Shown: one piece after another, positions 55,905 to 64,000 of the stretch
Layout: the number at the start of each line of letters is the position of its first letter
Position numbering within the stretch: position 1 is the stretch's first letter
NCBI GenBank assembly: GCA_028687935.1
Contig: JAQTZE010000002.1
Span: forward strand, 124,001 to 188,000
Direction of reading: 5' to 3'
Source of the DNA: Sulfurimonas sp.
GTDB lineage: Bacteria > Campylobacterota > Campylobacteria > Campylobacterales > Sulfurimonadaceae
DNA length: 64,000 nt
Notes under the pieces: model-generated
What the model was told of the DNA's origin: nothing
The model's input: only the letters and a program-made list of their open reading frames with translations
The model's database searches: none
Translations under genes and position numbers: made by a program

Positions 55905-57638
55905 TTGAAAGCTCTGAGTGCATGTCCTCTTGATTGCTATGATGCCTGCTCAATTGTTTACAGTGAGGGAAAGCTCCACGCTAGTAAAGATGGTCATACA
56001 CAAGGATTTTTATGTCCGCATTTGAACCATTATGAGAAATTTGAAACTATCATAACACCAAGATATAAAGGTGAAGCAATTTCTCTAGAAAAAGCACTCG
56101 AGCTACTTCAAGAGATGCTTCGTGCATCAGAACCATCAGATATTTTACACTATCGAGGTCACGGAAATTTTGGCTTGATGCAACAAGTGAGTGATCATTT
56201 TTTTGCTTCATATGGAGCAACACTTACAGATGGAAACCTCTGTGATGGGGCAGGTGAAGCAGGGATAATAGAAGGGCGAGGCTCAAATAAAAATATGCCA
56301 CTTTCTGAGATAGCAAAGGCTGAAGTCATTATCATTTGGGGAAGAAATCCGCATACGACATCAAGCCATCTTTTGCCTCTGCTCAAAGATAAAACAATTA
56401 TCGTCATTGATCCAGTCAAGACTAAAATAGCAAAAATGGCAGATGTACATATCCAGATAAAACCTCATGGTGATTTAGAGCTTGCTATGATGATGAGTCG
56501 TTTTTTACATATAGAAAACGCTACAGATGAACTTTACATGAAAGAGTACGCAAGTGGCTATGAAGATTTTTATGAACTCACACAGACTGTACGTATCAAA
56601 GCGACCTTGGATGATATCGATGTGACACTTGGACAGATTGGACATATACTTGAGTTGGTACGCAATAAACGTGTAGCCATAGTTTGTGGTGTCGGTATTC
56701 AGAAGTATGCAGATGGTGCAGATGTACTGCGTGCTATTGATGCCTTTGCTGTTTATCTTGGACTTTTTGGCAAAGAGGGATGTGGAGTAGCATATCTTGG
56801 GAACTCTAAAGAGAAGATTGACTCTCCTTTTTTTACAAAAGCTGCGAGAATCTCAAAGGTAAATACTGATTTTTCAAAGTTTCAGACAGTGTTTATACAA
56901 GGTGCAAATCCACTTTCTCAGATGCCTGATACCCTTCGCGTTAAAGAGTCACTGAGCGCAGTAAAAAATGTAGTCTATTTTGGGCTCTATGAAAACGAGA
57001 CAAGTGCAGAAGCAGACTTGGTGATACCGGCAAAAAGTTTTCTTCACAAAGAAGACATAAGGGCATCGTACTCACATAATGCTCTCTTGCCGATGCAAAG
57101 TGTAGCACCCAGCGAGAGTGGGATAAGTGAGTATGCTCTAAGTGCATATCTTTGTACTGCGTTTGGTATAACACTTAAGAGTGAAGAGGAATACCTCAAT
57201 CATTTTAAAAGTTATGGCCTTCAAAAAGCGGATGGATCTCTTCTGGTCAAAGGCAGAGAAGAGATACCTTATAGTGAGGGTTTTGATACAGATGATGGAG
57301 AGTTCTGCTTTTTGGATGCAATAGATAGTAACAAAGAAAATGATGGGAAACTTTTTTTACTTACAGTAAAAAGTCCTCATAGCTTGAATTCTCAATTTAA
57401 ACGCGAGCAGTTTGTTTATCTACACAGTGCTCTAGGCTTTATAGAGAATGAAACTGTGCGTATCTCTTCAATAAATGGAGAGCTGCGTTTAGAAGTGCGG
57501 CATAACGATGACCTGCGGCAAGACTGCGTTTTAATATACAGTGGAACAAGCGGCGTGAATAATCTTACGAGTTCAAAACACTCTTTAGATGGGAAAAACG
57601 CAATATATCAAGAAAATAAAGTGGAGATAACTAGATGA
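55905..57638 (+). CDS. Molybdopterin oxidoreductase (DMSO reductase family)
   Basis: 577 residues, short for the family. The N-terminal [4Fe-4S] region has CPLDCYDAC plus a later Cys (GFLCPHL). Molybdopterin-guanine-dinucleotide binding regions are visible in IIWGRNPHTTSSH, VIDPVKTKIA and GANPLSQMPDTL; the C-terminal domain starts near 450. DGNLCDGAGEAG may supply the Mo ligand (Cys). There is no signal peptide, so it is probably cytoplasmic. Substrate unknown; formate-dehydrogenase-like proteins are nearest by eye. TTG start with AGAGGAA, one base after the adaptor gene. Confidence 0.82.
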   Translation: MKALSACPLDCYDACSIVYSEGKLHASKDGHTQGFLCPHLNHYEKFETIITPRYKGEAISLEKALELLQEMLRASEPSDILHYRGHGNFGLMQQVSDHFFASYGATLTDGNLCDGAGEAGIIEGRGSNKNMPLSEIAKAEVIIIWGRNPHTTSSHLLPLLKDKTIIVIDPVKTKIAKMADVHIQIKPHGDLELAMMMSRFLHIENATDELYMKEYASGYEDFYELTQTVRIKATLDDIDVTLGQIGHILELVRNKRVAIVCGVGIQKYADGADVLRAIDAFAVYLGLFGKEGCGVAYLGNSKEKIDSPFFTKAARISKVNTDFSKFQTVFIQGANPLSQMPDTLRVKESLSAVKNVVYFGLYENETSAEADLVIPAKSFLHKEDIRASYSHNALLPMQSVAPSESGISEYALSAYLCTAFGITLKSEEEYLNHFKSYGLQKADGSLLVKGREEIPYSEGFDTDDGEFCFLDAIDSNKENDGKLFLLTVKSPHSLNSQFKREQFVYLHSALGFIENETVRISSINGELRLEVRHNDDLRQDCVLIYSGTSGVNNLTSSKHSLDGKNAIYQENKVEITR

Positions 57639-58816
57639 ATACACAAGAATTAGACAAAAAATATATACTTCCGACTTACGCAAGAGCGGATGTGGAATTT
57701 GTAAGCGGACAAAACGCAAGACTCGTAGATGCGAATGGAAAAAAATATATAGACTTTACTGCAGGTATCGGTGTTATAAGCGTTGGTCACGGAAATAAAA
57801 GACTCACAGATGCAATATGTGCTCAAATACAAAATATGATGCATATGTCCAACCTTTACTATATAGCACCCCAAGCAAAAGCAGCACAGAAGATAGTTGA
57901 GGCAAGTGGCTATGACATGATGTGTTTCTTTGGAAACAGCGGCGCTGAGGCAAACGAGGGCGCTATTAAGATAGCAAGAAAATATGGTGAGAAAAATGGT
58001 CAGCCAAAAAAATACAAGATCATCACACTCAACCACTCTTTTCATGGAAGAACAATAACAACTGTTAAAGCAACAGGACAAGCGAGTATGCACAACTATT
58101 TTGGACCTTTCCCTGATGGTTTTGTTTATGCTAACGGTATTGAAGAGATAGAAGGGCTTTTAGATGACCATACTGTAGCAGTTATGATAGAGCTTGTTCA
58201 AGGTGAGGGCGGAGTGCAACCACTTGATAAAGCAAAAGTACAAGCTTTGGCAAAGATGCTCAAAGAGAGAGATATTTTGCTGATGATAGATGAAGTGCAG
58301 ACTGGCGTTTACAGAACTGGAAAATTTTTGGCTTCAAACTACTATGATATCGAGCCTGATGTCATAACTTTGGCAAAAGGTGTCGGCGGCGGTGTTGCTG
58401 TAGGCGTTGTGATGACAAGCCTCAAGGATATCTTCTCTGCTGGTGATCATGGTTCTACATTTGGTGGAAATAATCTCTCTACGACAGCGATTTGTGAAGT
58501 TATCGATATTTTAAATGAGTACGACGCTAGTGGCGCACTCCAAGAGGGAATCAGCTATTTTGATACGGCGCTCGAGGCATTTTACTCTGCGCATACAGAT
58601 CTCTTTACGCAAAAAGTCGGTATCGGAATGATGGCAGGACTCCGCGCTATAGATGCAGAGACACTTGCTAAAGTGATAAACGCAGCCAGAGCGCATGGCG
58701 TGATGGTCTTAAAAGCTGGACGCAATACTTTGAGATTTTTACCACCACTTACTATAACGAAAGAGGAAATTGATGAAGGCTTTATATCTTTGCACACTGC
58801 TATTAGCAGCTTGTAG
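57635..58816 (+). CDS. argD: Acetylornithine aminotransferase
   Basis: Class III PLP enzyme of arginine synthesis that may also serve in lysine synthesis. 393 residues. FVSGQNARLVDANGKKYIDF and NLYYIAPQ are typical; PLP contacts include FFGNSGAEANEGAIKIARK, LMIDEVQTGVYRTGKF and the Schiff-base Lys in ITLAKGVGGGV. It overlaps the oxidoreductase gene by 4 bp (ATGA) and the TolC-like gene by 44 bp. Confidence 0.96.
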   Translation: MNTQELDKKYILPTYARADVEFVSGQNARLVDANGKKYIDFTAGIGVISVGHGNKRLTDAICAQIQNMMHMSNLYYIAPQAKAAQKIVEASGYDMMCFFGNSGAEANEGAIKIARKYGEKNGQPKKYKIITLNHSFHGRTITTVKATGQASMHNYFGPFPDGFVYANGIEEIEGLLDDHTVAVMIELVQGEGGVQPLDKAKVQALAKMLKERDILLMIDEVQTGVYRTGKFLASNYYDIEPDVITLAKGVGGGVAVGVVMTSLKDIFSAGDHGSTFGGNNLSTTAICEVIDILNEYDASGALQEGISYFDTALEAFYSAHTDLFTQKVGIGMMAGLRAIDAETLAKVINAARAHGVMVLKAGRNTLRFLPPLTITKEEIDEGFISLHTAISSL

Positions 58817-59990
58817 TACACAACTCGCAGCAGATGATAATAACGCATCCCTTGATGCCTATATCTCAGAGCTAAAACAAGAGCAGTTCTCCTACGACTA
58901 TCAAAAAAATGAGGCGCAAGGCTCGATGCTGCGCGACTCATGGATAGCTCCGCTGAATCTGAACTATTCGCATAGTACGAGCAATCCTTACGATGCCGAT
59001 CAGGTCTCTCAAAACGCAGCTATTAGAATGGATCAGCCGATCTTTCAAAGTGGCGGTATCTACTACGGTATCAAGTTTGCGAATGCGTCCAAAGAGTACT
59101 CAGATCTTTCTGTAGATGTTGCAAAACGCAAGATGATAAAAGACGCTATATCTTTGCTTATGCAGATCAAGCAGTCTGAGATCCGTGTCAAACGCCAGAA
59201 TCTTCAGATAAAAAACTCAGAGATAAATCTTGAGCAAAAAAAAGAGCAATATCTCAATGGTCAGCTTGACTCTGGTTTTATGGACTCTGCCATCATCGAG
59301 AGAAACCTTGTCATCCAAGCACTCTATGATATAGAAACATCCAGAGAAAAGCTTATCTCGAGTTTTAAAGCTATCAGTGACCTTCCTTATGAAAACGCAA
59401 GTGTGCCGCAACTGGAACTTCTTGATGAAGAGGCATTTTTAAAGCACAATATCGTGCTCAAAATGTCAGAGTCTCAAAATCTTAAAAATGACTATAATAC
59501 GAATGTAACGGTTGCTAAATATCTGCCAAAAGTAAGTGTGACAGCGGGTTACAACTGGACAAAAAGTGAAAAACAACTCTTTAGTTTAACTGATGGTGAA
59601 AGAGATTATTACGATTATGGAATGAAGGTAAATATGCCTTTGAGTATCAATACTTTTCGAGATATTGAGTCTGCAAAAGTAGACTTTTTAAAATCACAAG
59701 TAAAGATAGAAGATGACAAAAGAGCTATGCGTTCGCTCTTTGAACAAGTCTTACAAAACATCAAAAAACTCGATAAAAAAATAGCACTCAGCATAGAAAA
59801 CAAAGATCTTTATGAGAAACTTTTGATTGATACACGAAGCCTTTTTATTGCAGGCTATAAAACAGAATATGATGTAGAGACACTTGAGAACTCTTTTCAG
59901 ATTCAAGAACTTGATTCTAAGATATTTGCACTTGATCGTCAGCTTGAACTCTTAGCACTTTACGAAATGTATGTAAATGATCAGCAGTAA
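58773..59990 (+). CDS. TolC-like outer membrane efflux protein
   Basis: 405 residues with a signal peptide ending near CSTQLAADD; LLLAACST could also be a lipobox. The repeated long coiled coils (about 95-190 and 285-390) and two-strand beta parts (NLNYSHSTSNPY, VSVTAGYNWTKS) fit the TolC family, which forms trimeric outer-membrane channels. ATG 58773 with GAGGAAAT upstream was preferred over TTG 58770. It lies inside an operon with an adaptor-like gene. Confidence 0.8.
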   Translation: MKALYLCTLLLAACSTQLAADDNNASLDAYISELKQEQFSYDYQKNEAQGSMLRDSWIAPLNLNYSHSTSNPYDADQVSQNAAIRMDQPIFQSGGIYYGIKFANASKEYSDLSVDVAKRKMIKDAISLLMQIKQSEIRVKRQNLQIKNSEINLEQKKEQYLNGQLDSGFMDSAIIERNLVIQALYDIETSREKLISSFKAISDLPYENASVPQLELLDEEAFLKHNIVLKMSESQNLKNDYNTNVTVAKYLPKVSVTAGYNWTKSEKQLFSLTDGERDYYDYGMKVNMPLSINTFRDIESAKVDFLKSQVKIEDDKRAMRSLFEQVLQNIKKLDKKIALSIENKDLYEKLLIDTRSLFIAGYKTEYDVETLENSFQIQELDSKIFALDRQLELLALYEMYVNDQQ

Positions 59991-60987
59991 AAACAAAGCT
60001 TTTAGTGAGTACATGAACGAGTGGCTCTATGGCGAGGATGGCTATTATGCGAGCTACAAAGAGATAGGCAAGGGCGGTGACTTTTATACCGCTGTGAGTA
60101 CGAGCAAGTTTTTTGGTGGGACTATCGCAAAACATATCATCTCTTTAGTAGATGAGGGTTTTTTGCATCAAAACGCAACGATCTGTGAGATAGGCGCACA
60201 TCATGGCTATTTTCTCGCAGATGTTGTGCAGTTTATTTACACACTCAGACCAAAGCTTCTTACAACACTCAACTTTGTTATCATTGAGCGTTTTGATACG
60301 CTCCAAACGCAGCAAACGCAGTACTTTGCAGACTCTTTTGGTGATGCTGTATCTGTGCGTCATTACAAATCTCTGAGTGAACTCAAGTGTAAAAATGCTT
60401 TTTTTATCGCCAATGAGATATTTGACGCATTTGCTTGTGAGCTCTACTATAAAGGCAAAACAGCACGCGTAGAAGAGCATGAGATAAAGTTTGATGTGGA
60501 AGATACTTGGGTCGATGCAAAGGCAAAAAAATATCATAAAGACCGAGGAGAGATAGCACGCGGCTATGAAGAGTTCGCTCTTGAGATGGCAAACGCAGCC
60601 CAGAGTTTTGAATTTATGAGTTTTGATTATGGTGAGATGGCAGCACGCCCTGATTTTTCACTTCGCGTTTATGCCAAACATGAAGTCATTCCATTTTTTG
60701 ACGAGAATATCAAACGCAGTGAACTCTTTGGCAAAAGCGATATTACTTACGATGTCACCTTTGCACATGTTAAGGATGCCTATGAAGAAGCAGGAGTTGT
60801 GTTTATCGAATTAAAAGCGCAAATGGTAGCACTCATAGATATGGGCATCTTAGAGCTTTTAGAGATGCTTAAAGAAAATGCAGATGAAAAGATCTACGCA
60901 CAAGAACTTGAAAAAGTTAAAATGCTTATCATGCCAAACTTTTTAGGCGAAAGATTCAAGATGATACGATTTAGAAAAAATATCTAA
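59977..60987 (+). CDS. SAM-dependent methyltransferase, MidA/NDUFAF7-like
   Basis: 336 residues. Family features are GYYASYKEIGKGGDFYTAVS at the start, the SAM-binding ICEIGAHHGYFLADV (about 67-82), FFIANEIFDAFACEL and FEFMSFDYGEM. The mitochondrial relative NDUFAF7 methylates an arginine in complex I during assembly; the bacterial target is not established. Overlaps the TolC-like gene by 14 bp and closes the operon; it converges on the GGDEF gene 24 bp away. Confidence 0.85.
   Translation: MISSKNKAFSEYMNEWLYGEDGYYASYKEIGKGGDFYTAVSTSKFFGGTIAKHIISLVDEGFLHQNATICEIGAHHGYFLADVVQFIYTLRPKLLTTLNFVIIERFDTLQTQQTQYFADSFGDAVSVRHYKSLSELKCKNAFFIANEIFDAFACELYYKGKTARVEEHEIKFDVEDTWVDAKAKKYHKDRGEIARGYEEFALEMANAAQSFEFMSFDYGEMAARPDFSLRVYAKHEVIPFFDENIKRSELFGKSDITYDVTFAHVKDAYEEAGVVFIELKAQMVALIDMGILELLEMLKENADEKIYAQELEKVKMLIMPNFLGERFKMIRFRKNI
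60305..60320. repeat. Tandem AAACGCA copies
   Basis: AAACGCA at 60305-60311 and 60314-60320 in direct repeat, spaced 9 bp start to start, encoding QTQQTQ in the MidA-like gene. Here the motif is read as CAA-ACG-CAG, a different frame from the AAC-GCA copies elsewhere. Confidence 0.7.
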
Positions 60988-61011
60988 AAAATCCTCGTAG
61001 CAGGCAATATA

Positions 61012-63672
61012 TCATCCATTAAAAATGACATATTGATTTTTTCCTTTTTGTTTTGCCTCGTACATTGCACGGTCTGCGTTTCGCAGTAGCATATCAGCAT
61101 CGAAGCCATTATTCGGGTATACCGCAACCCCAATACTTACACTTATATTTAGAGATACATTAGCAATATTGACAGGAGCAGAAGCACTTTGCAACAATCT
61201 TTGAATGACGGGTAAGGCCTCATCAATCTGTTTTAAATCACGTAATAATCCAACAAACTCATCCCCACCTATTCGGGCTAAAGTGTCATTTTTACGAAGG
61301 GTCGCTTCCATTCTGTGCGCAAGAATTTTTAAAAGTTCATCTCCTATGTCATGCCCATAAGTATCATTCACCGCTTTAAAACCATCCAAATCTAAAAATA
61401 AAACTACAAGGATTGCGTTTTGTTGGCTAGATATGATTATGGCATTGGATAGGCGCTCTAATATCGACAAGCGATTGGGCAATTTGGTTAAATGATCATA
61501 GTGAGCAATATTTTCAAGTTCGGATTGATGATTTTTTATAGTGGTGATATCGGTCATCAGCGCTACAAAATTTATGAGTGTTTTATTTTCATCATACACG
61601 GCACTGATTGTTAGTATTTGCGCATAGATTTCACCATTTTTTCGTCTGTTCCAAATTTCATCAGACCAAAAACCATCTGTTAAAAGACTCTTCCACATGG
61701 TTTCATAGAACTCTTTGGATTGTTTCTCTGATTGCAGTAACCGTGAGTTCTTACCTATAAGTTCCGCACGAGAATACCCTGTTAAGATACAGTAGGCATC
61801 ATTCGCATCAATGATATTACCATCGGGATCGCTAATATAAATTCCCTCTTTAGCATAGGTAAATACACTCGCAGCAAGTTTGAGTTTATTTTCAGATTCT
61901 TTTAGCAAGGTGACATTGTGCATAACCCCCTCGACGCCGATAACCATTCCTTTACTATCAAATATCGGTGATTCGGTAATTTCTATCCAACGCTTCGAGT
62001 TGTCTTTATGGATGAATTCAGCAAGATAATTTGCTTGTTTAATCCCTTGTAATGCTGCTTTTGTTTTTGCAATGATTTGATGATTGATTGAATGATTACT
62101 GAGAAAATTGCTGTAATGTACTTTAGCTTCTTCTGAAGTATAACCTAACATATCGATTATTGAATGACTGATATACGTGACAATGCCGTTGGTATCATGA
62201 ATATAAAAACAATAATCACCTGCAATATTTTCGATCAAATGCTGAAATTTTGCATTAGTAAGCTTGAGATCTTCTTCAATTTTTTTTTCTTCACTTAAAT
62301 CTTTAATAAAAGTCCACATGATAGGCTTGTCACTTGGGTCTTTCATGATAAAGCCCATAGTTTCGACAGGATAGGTAGATCCATCTTTTTTGAAGCACTC
62401 TTTTTCATAAGGACCAAAACTCGTATTTGTATTTAGTAGACTAAATTGCTCTTTTAACTGTTCATGGAAGTTTGTTGGTGTCAAATCCCAGCATGTAAAG
62501 TGTTTCAACTCTTCTACCGTATAGCCCGTAGAGTTTATCATACTCGAATTAGCGCTGATAAATGCACCCGTATCAAAATCGATCATTGCTAGTCCTAACG
62601 GAGATCGTTTATATAAAGTTTTAAAGAGATTTTTGTTATTTCGTAAAATTTTATTGGTTCGTAGCACATAGGAGAGCATCAGTAAGATCATGATGACAAA
62701 TATAGCGATAGAAATAAAAGTATTTGTGACCCATTTTGGCAATAAAGGATTTGAACTGTCGTAAATAAAGCTATCCAGCGTAAACTCTTGGGGCAATAGC
62801 TTGAGCTCTTTATAGACATTTGCGATGTGCTGCCAGCGTTTTGGATTCATATAACCTATTTCGATGAGATCAGGCTGTAGAAGCGGTATCATTTGATCAG
62901 ATTCATACTGCAACTGATCAAAAGTCAAAGTAGGTGCATATTTATTTATAATAAGATTGATTATCTCTTCTTTGTGCTCTTTTGCGTATTGCCATCCACG
63001 CAAACTCGCCTCTCGAAATTTTTCTACTCTTTGTGGGTTCTCATGGAGCTCTTCTTCGGAGGTAAAAAGATTGTCTCCATAAAAATCAATTCCTGCTGAT
63101 CGAGGGGTGAAAGATCGATAAGAGAACTTCGCTAATTTATAATAATAGGGCTCATTTGATATATAGCCTGACATGGCATCTACATTATGGTCTATCAAAT
63201 CTTGAGGATTAAAAGAGTGTGGCAGGAGTGTTAATTGATCACTTGAGATACCTTCATGGTGTAAATAAGCAAGTAGTTCCCCTGATTGTGCTTCAAGCAT
63301 AATACGCTTGCCAATTAAGTCGTGCAATGAATGAATAGCAATATTCGTATGGATTTCATAGGGAGATTCTTGAAAAATAACTGCCAATACAACGACTTTT
63401 GCCCCTGCAGCACGCGATAATAAAAGGCTGCTCGAACCAACACCATAGTCCGCTTTTTTATCGACAACACTCTCCACTGGATCCATACCAGGAGTAGCTG
63501 GAAGTATCGTTACATCTAAGCCAACATCTTTATAGTAGCCTTTTTCTTTAGCAGCATAATAGCCTGCAAATTGAAAAGCATGTGTCCACTTCAGTTGCAG
63601 TGTGACTTTATCTAAATCTTGGGCAGATAAAAGTTGAGAAGCTATAAAAAATAATAGGAAAATAGAGTGCAT
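61012..63672 (-). CDS. Sensor diguanylate cyclase: NMT1/ThiY-like SBP, PAS repeats and GGDEF
   Basis: 886 residues. A signal peptide (about 1-18) is followed by a periplasmic substrate-binding domain of the NMT1/ThiY kind (VTLQLKWTHAFQFAGYYAAK, about 20-310), a membrane helix (about 322-342), three PAS-type domains with PAC repeats (about 355-480, 480-600, 610-735), and a GGDEF domain with intact ARIGGDEF (near 812). A bound pyrimidine- or sulfonate-like ligand is plausible. It should make c-di-GMP on ligand binding. ATG 63672 has AAGAGG six bases upstream; ATG 63678 is less well placed. Confidence 0.9.
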   Translation of the reverse strand: MHSIFLLFFIASQLLSAQDLDKVTLQLKWTHAFQFAGYYAAKEKGYYKDVGLDVTILPATPGMDPVESVVDKKADYGVGSSSLLLSRAAGAKVVVLAVIFQESPYEIHTNIAIHSLHDLIGKRIMLEAQSGELLAYLHHEGISSDQLTLLPHSFNPQDLIDHNVDAMSGYISNEPYYYKLAKFSYRSFTPRSAGIDFYGDNLFTSEEELHENPQRVEKFREASLRGWQYAKEHKEEIINLIINKYAPTLTFDQLQYESDQMIPLLQPDLIEIGYMNPKRWQHIANVYKELKLLPQEFTLDSFIYDSSNPLLPKWVTNTFISIAIFVIMILLMLSYVLRTNKILRNNKNLFKTLYKRSPLGLAMIDFDTGAFISANSSMINSTGYTVEELKHFTCWDLTPTNFHEQLKEQFSLLNTNTSFGPYEKECFKKDGSTYPVETMGFIMKDPSDKPIMWTFIKDLSEEKKIEEDLKLTNAKFQHLIENIAGDYCFYIHDTNGIVTYISHSIIDMLGYTSEEAKVHYSNFLSNHSINHQIIAKTKAALQGIKQANYLAEFIHKDNSKRWIEITESPIFDSKGMVIGVEGVMHNVTLLKESENKLKLAASVFTYAKEGIYISDPDGNIIDANDAYCILTGYSRAELIGKNSRLLQSEKQSKEFYETMWKSLLTDGFWSDEIWNRRKNGEIYAQILTISAVYDENKTLINFVALMTDITTIKNHQSELENIAHYDHLTKLPNRLSILERLSNAIIISSQQNAILVVLFLDLDGFKAVNDTYGHDIGDELLKILAHRMEATLRKNDTLARIGGDEFVGLLRDLKQIDEALPVIQRLLQSASAPVNIANVSLNISVSIGVAVYPNNGFDADMLLRNADRAMYEAKQKGKNQYVIFNG

Positions 63673-63690
63673 CTTCATCCTCTTTGCGCG

Positions 63691-64000
63691 TTAATGTAAT
63701 GGATATTTTTTTTCAAATTCACTCACACTCACAGGTCTGCTCTCCAGATAGCCTTGATAGATATCACATCCAATACTCTGCAAAAATTCTAATTGTTCCT
63801 GCGTTTCAACGCCTTCTGCGACAATATCAAAATTTAAAATATGCCCCATTTCAACGATAACTTTGGTTATAGCCGTATCATCTCTGTCATAAGGGATATC
63901 ACTCACAAAGCTCTTATCCACTTTAAGCGTGTCTAGTGGAAATCTTTTCAGATAGGAAAGAGAAGAGTAGCCTGTTCCAAAATCATCTATGACAAGCTTC
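63691..64000 (-). CDS. EAL domain protein, C-terminal part (5' end outside window)
   Basis: 102 residues are visible of a protein that begins beyond base 64000. The frame stays open to the edge and shows late EAL motifs: VIDDFGTGYSSLSYLK, TLKVDKSFV, VAEGVETQEQ, GCDIYQGY and SRPVS. The DFG/TGYSS metal-site and EGVE motifs are intact, so c-di-GMP phosphodiesterase activity is likely. It lies just upstream of the GGDEF sensor gene with 18 bp between them, so the two probably form an operon of opposing enzymes. Confidence 0.93.
   Translation of the reverse strand, partial: KLVIDDFGTGYSSLSYLKRFPLDTLKVDKSFVSDIPYDRDDTAITKVIVEMGHILNFDIVAEGVETQEQLEFLQSIGCDIYQGYLESRPVSVSEFEKKYPLH

Noticed and set aside
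1..64000. Mobile elements, prophage, CRISPR or defence islands
   Set aside because: No transposase, integrase, repeat-spacer array or restriction gene was found; the whole window looks like core chromosome.
1..64000. AAACGCA enrichment as a codon-pair effect
   Set aside because: Copies occur in all three frames of both strands and in intergenic DNA, so preference for Asn-Ala or Ala-Phe codon pairs alone cannot produce it.

Overview
The window looks like a chromosomal piece of a Campylobacterota (Epsilonproteobacteria) genome, most probably Sulfurimonas or a close relative. The evidence is the low GC content, a Sec-exported clade II-type nitrous oxide reductase, a class II DAHP synthase, DUF1882 and DUF3817 proteins, a gene order cvpA-fur-lysS-glyA-DUF1882-SPOR that I recall from Campylobacter and Helicobacter, and ppiD-ftsA-ftsZ together. 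Gene density is very high, many genes overlap by 1-20 bp, and TTG starts are common. I found no rRNA, tRNA, CRISPR array, insertion sequence or prophage.

Layout. 1-4100: nosZ (running off the left edge), an orphan NarX/PilJ-like sensor, a Crp/Fnr regulator and a small exported protein; two matching Fnr-type palindromes sit at class II promoter spacing before nosZ and before the regulator operon. 4176-8446: ppiD-ftsA-ftsZ-J-protein. 8786-14559: bioA, a degenerate class II aldolase, dnaJ, mltA, recR, pldA. 14543-19808: the NAD-linked bidirectional [NiFe] hydrogenase hoxEFUYH with its maturation protease. 19885-24783: a P2-type cation ATPase, aroE, trpE. 24840-31004: a minus-strand series (diguanylate cyclase, cvpA, fur, lysS, glyA, DUF1882, SPOR). 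31156-39395: aroF, uup, DUF2237, a beta-CASP nuclease, a small membrane protein, chaA, mgtE. 39554-43034: a four-gene operon of retropepsin-like protease, RimK-type ligase, AstE-like deacylase and M42-like peptidase, probably a peptide tagging and trimming system. 43053-50410: NTF2-like protein, Kef-type antiporter, htpG, unknown proteins, an SNase-like protein, a flippase and small membrane proteins, including a 53-residue one. 50561-53996: a sodium-pump-type decarboxylase oadGAB. 54052-64000: CheV, a mixed operon (adaptor, molybdopterin oxidoreductase, argD, TolC-like, MidA-like), then a large SBP-PAS-GGDEF sensor behind an EAL protein cut by the right edge.

The genes fit a chemolithotroph that respires N2O, oxidises hydrogen with NAD, builds its own aromatic amino acids, biotin and arginine, and uses c-di-GMP and chemotaxis signalling.

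The most unusual signal is not a gene. The 7-mer AAACGCA/TGCGTTT recurs on both strands about once per 600 bases (roughly 110 copies by eye), in all reading frames and in intergenic DNA. This is more than ten times what base composition predicts and resembles a DNA uptake sequence or another genome-wide signal.
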